Assembly (NCBI GenBank): GCA_018333525.1
Contig: JAGXTF010000089.1
Span: forward strand, 99,771-163,770
DNA length: 64,000 nt
Direction of reading: 5' to 3'
Source: Bacteroidota bacterium
GTDB taxonomy: Bacteria; Bacteroidota; Bacteroidia; NS11-12g; UBA955
Below the pieces are notes generated by a model, which saw nothing but the letters and a program-made list of their open reading frames with translations, made no database searches and was not told the origin of the DNA. Of this stretch, positions 63,446 to 64,000 are shown in pieces. Numbering within the stretch: the stretch's first letter is position 1; the number at the start of each line of letters is the position of its first letter. Both the position numbers and the translations under genes were made by a program.

Positions 63446-64000
63446 TATTCTGGAAATATATATCCATTTATCTGGTGCTTTCTATAGTTGGGGGAATAGG
63501 ACTGTTAAAGGCTTCCGGGAAATTGGATCCCATAAAACAACGCGAAAACCGGATTAAATACTTCATGTATTTGTTGCTGATAGTTTTGATGACGGCATGC
63601 ATTATAGCGGGCGTTACCGTTTACATTTGGGTAGTGGCCATTCTTATTTTCTTCTGTATCAGAGAGCTCGCCAGTATTTCGGGAAACCTGAGAAAACGCG
63701 GAAATTCCCGATGGATACTTTATGGTGCATTGGTTTATTTGGCCATGATGTCCGGATTTTTATTCAGCGTAGTTTTATCTCCGGAAAGACTGTTGTTTTT
63801 ATACACCAACGTGGTTGTATTTGATGGATTTTCTCAGGTTGTTGGACAGCTTTTGGGCAAACACAAAATGGTGCCAAAAATCAGTCCCGGCAAAACCTGG
63901 GAGGGTCTGTTAGGCGGCATGGTATTTATGTCGTTGTCCTATTTTATTTTGCGTGGTGATGCGGGTAGTGTGATGCCGGTTCGCGATTATTTTTTGGTAG
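63442..64000 (+). CDS. CdsA-like phosphatidate cytidylyltransferase (3' end outside window)
   Basis: Membrane enzyme making CDP-lipid from a phospholipid phosphate and CTP. The frame is open from the ATG at 63442 to the window edge (about 186 codons). Five helices are followed by VFDGFSQVVGQLLGKHKMVPKISPGKTWEGLLGG, the CdsA signature with its essential Asp and SPxKTWEG. The C-terminal part is missing. It would supply the CDP-activated lipid that the preceding phosphatidyltransferase uses. Stop and start overlap (ATGA). Confidence 0.9.
   Translation, partial: MIFWKYISIYLVLSIVGGIGLLKASGKLDPIKQRENRIKYFMYLLLIVLMTACIIAGVTVYIWVVAILIFFCIRELASISGNLRKRGNSRWILYGALVYLAMMSGFLFSVVLSPERLLFLYTNVVVFDGFSQVVGQLLGKHKMVPKISPGKTWEGLLGGMVFMSLSYFILRGDAGSVMPVRDYFLV

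Noticed and set aside
54894..64000. Complete betaine lipid (DGTS) operon
   Set aside because: Only the BtaA-like enzyme is present; BtaB is missing and the other genes do not belong to that pathway.

Overview
The window is a chromosomal segment of a Bacteroidota bacterium, most likely from the Chitinophagia/Sphingobacteriia side of the phylum; genus is not resolvable from the sequence. Reasons: -7 boxes of the TAnnTTTG type directly before many genes, few Shine-Dalgarno sequences, many small lipoproteins, a fused CcoNO cbb3 oxidase, GSCFA and four-helix-bundle S23 proteins, a LytTR/TPR-kinase pair and a sigma54-regulator/LptE/TPR/SecG block. No rRNA, tRNA, CRISPR array, prophage or recognisable transposase was seen.

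Layout. 1-5 kb: M1 aminopeptidase (cut by the left edge), aroE, a DedA protein, a 40-residue lipoprotein and ahcY. 5-18 kb: two large membrane proteins, parE, lipoproteins and secreted proteins, ChrA, a GSCFA protein, an LTxxQ-like lipoprotein and a TPR adenylate cyclase. 18.3-21.7 kb: an IcmF-type acyl-CoA mutase encoded as two separate polypeptides. 21.7-22.7 kb: an S23-family gene between oppositely oriented iterated decamer repeats. 22.8-29.4 kb: a glycine-rich lipoprotein, a Pif1-like helicase coupled to a GluQ-RS, a secreted VWA protein and a GNAT enzyme. 29.7-31.4 kb: a lone urocanase. 31.7-40.8 kb: a complete cbb3 oxidase operon (ccoI, S, NO, Q, P, G, H, a SafE-like protein, then a His-rich lipoprotein), including two subunits of 52-53 residues. 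40.9-51 kb: LytTR two-component pair, the sigma54 regulator-lptE-TPR-secG operon, two SDR-family enzymes, a secreted protein and a small HTH regulator. 51.2-54.8 kb: parC and an RNA-methyltransferase-like protein.

54.9-64 kb holds the most striking region. Eight genes, nearly all overlapping or abutting, encode class I HMG-CoA reductase, a UbiA-family prenyltransferase, a rifampin-phosphotransferase/PEP-synthase-like enzyme, a BtaA-like DUF3419 aminocarboxypropyl transferase, a dolichol/phytol-kinase-like protein, an OleC-like adenylating ligase, a CDP-alcohol phosphatidyltransferase and a CdsA-like cytidylyltransferase (cut by the right edge). I know of no described pathway with this combination. 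It reads like a biosynthetic operon for an unusual, probably isoprenoid-derived, membrane lipid with an amino-acid-like head group; that function is inference.

Both edges cut genes: the 3' end of the M1 peptidase is missing at the left, and the 3' end of cdsA at the right.
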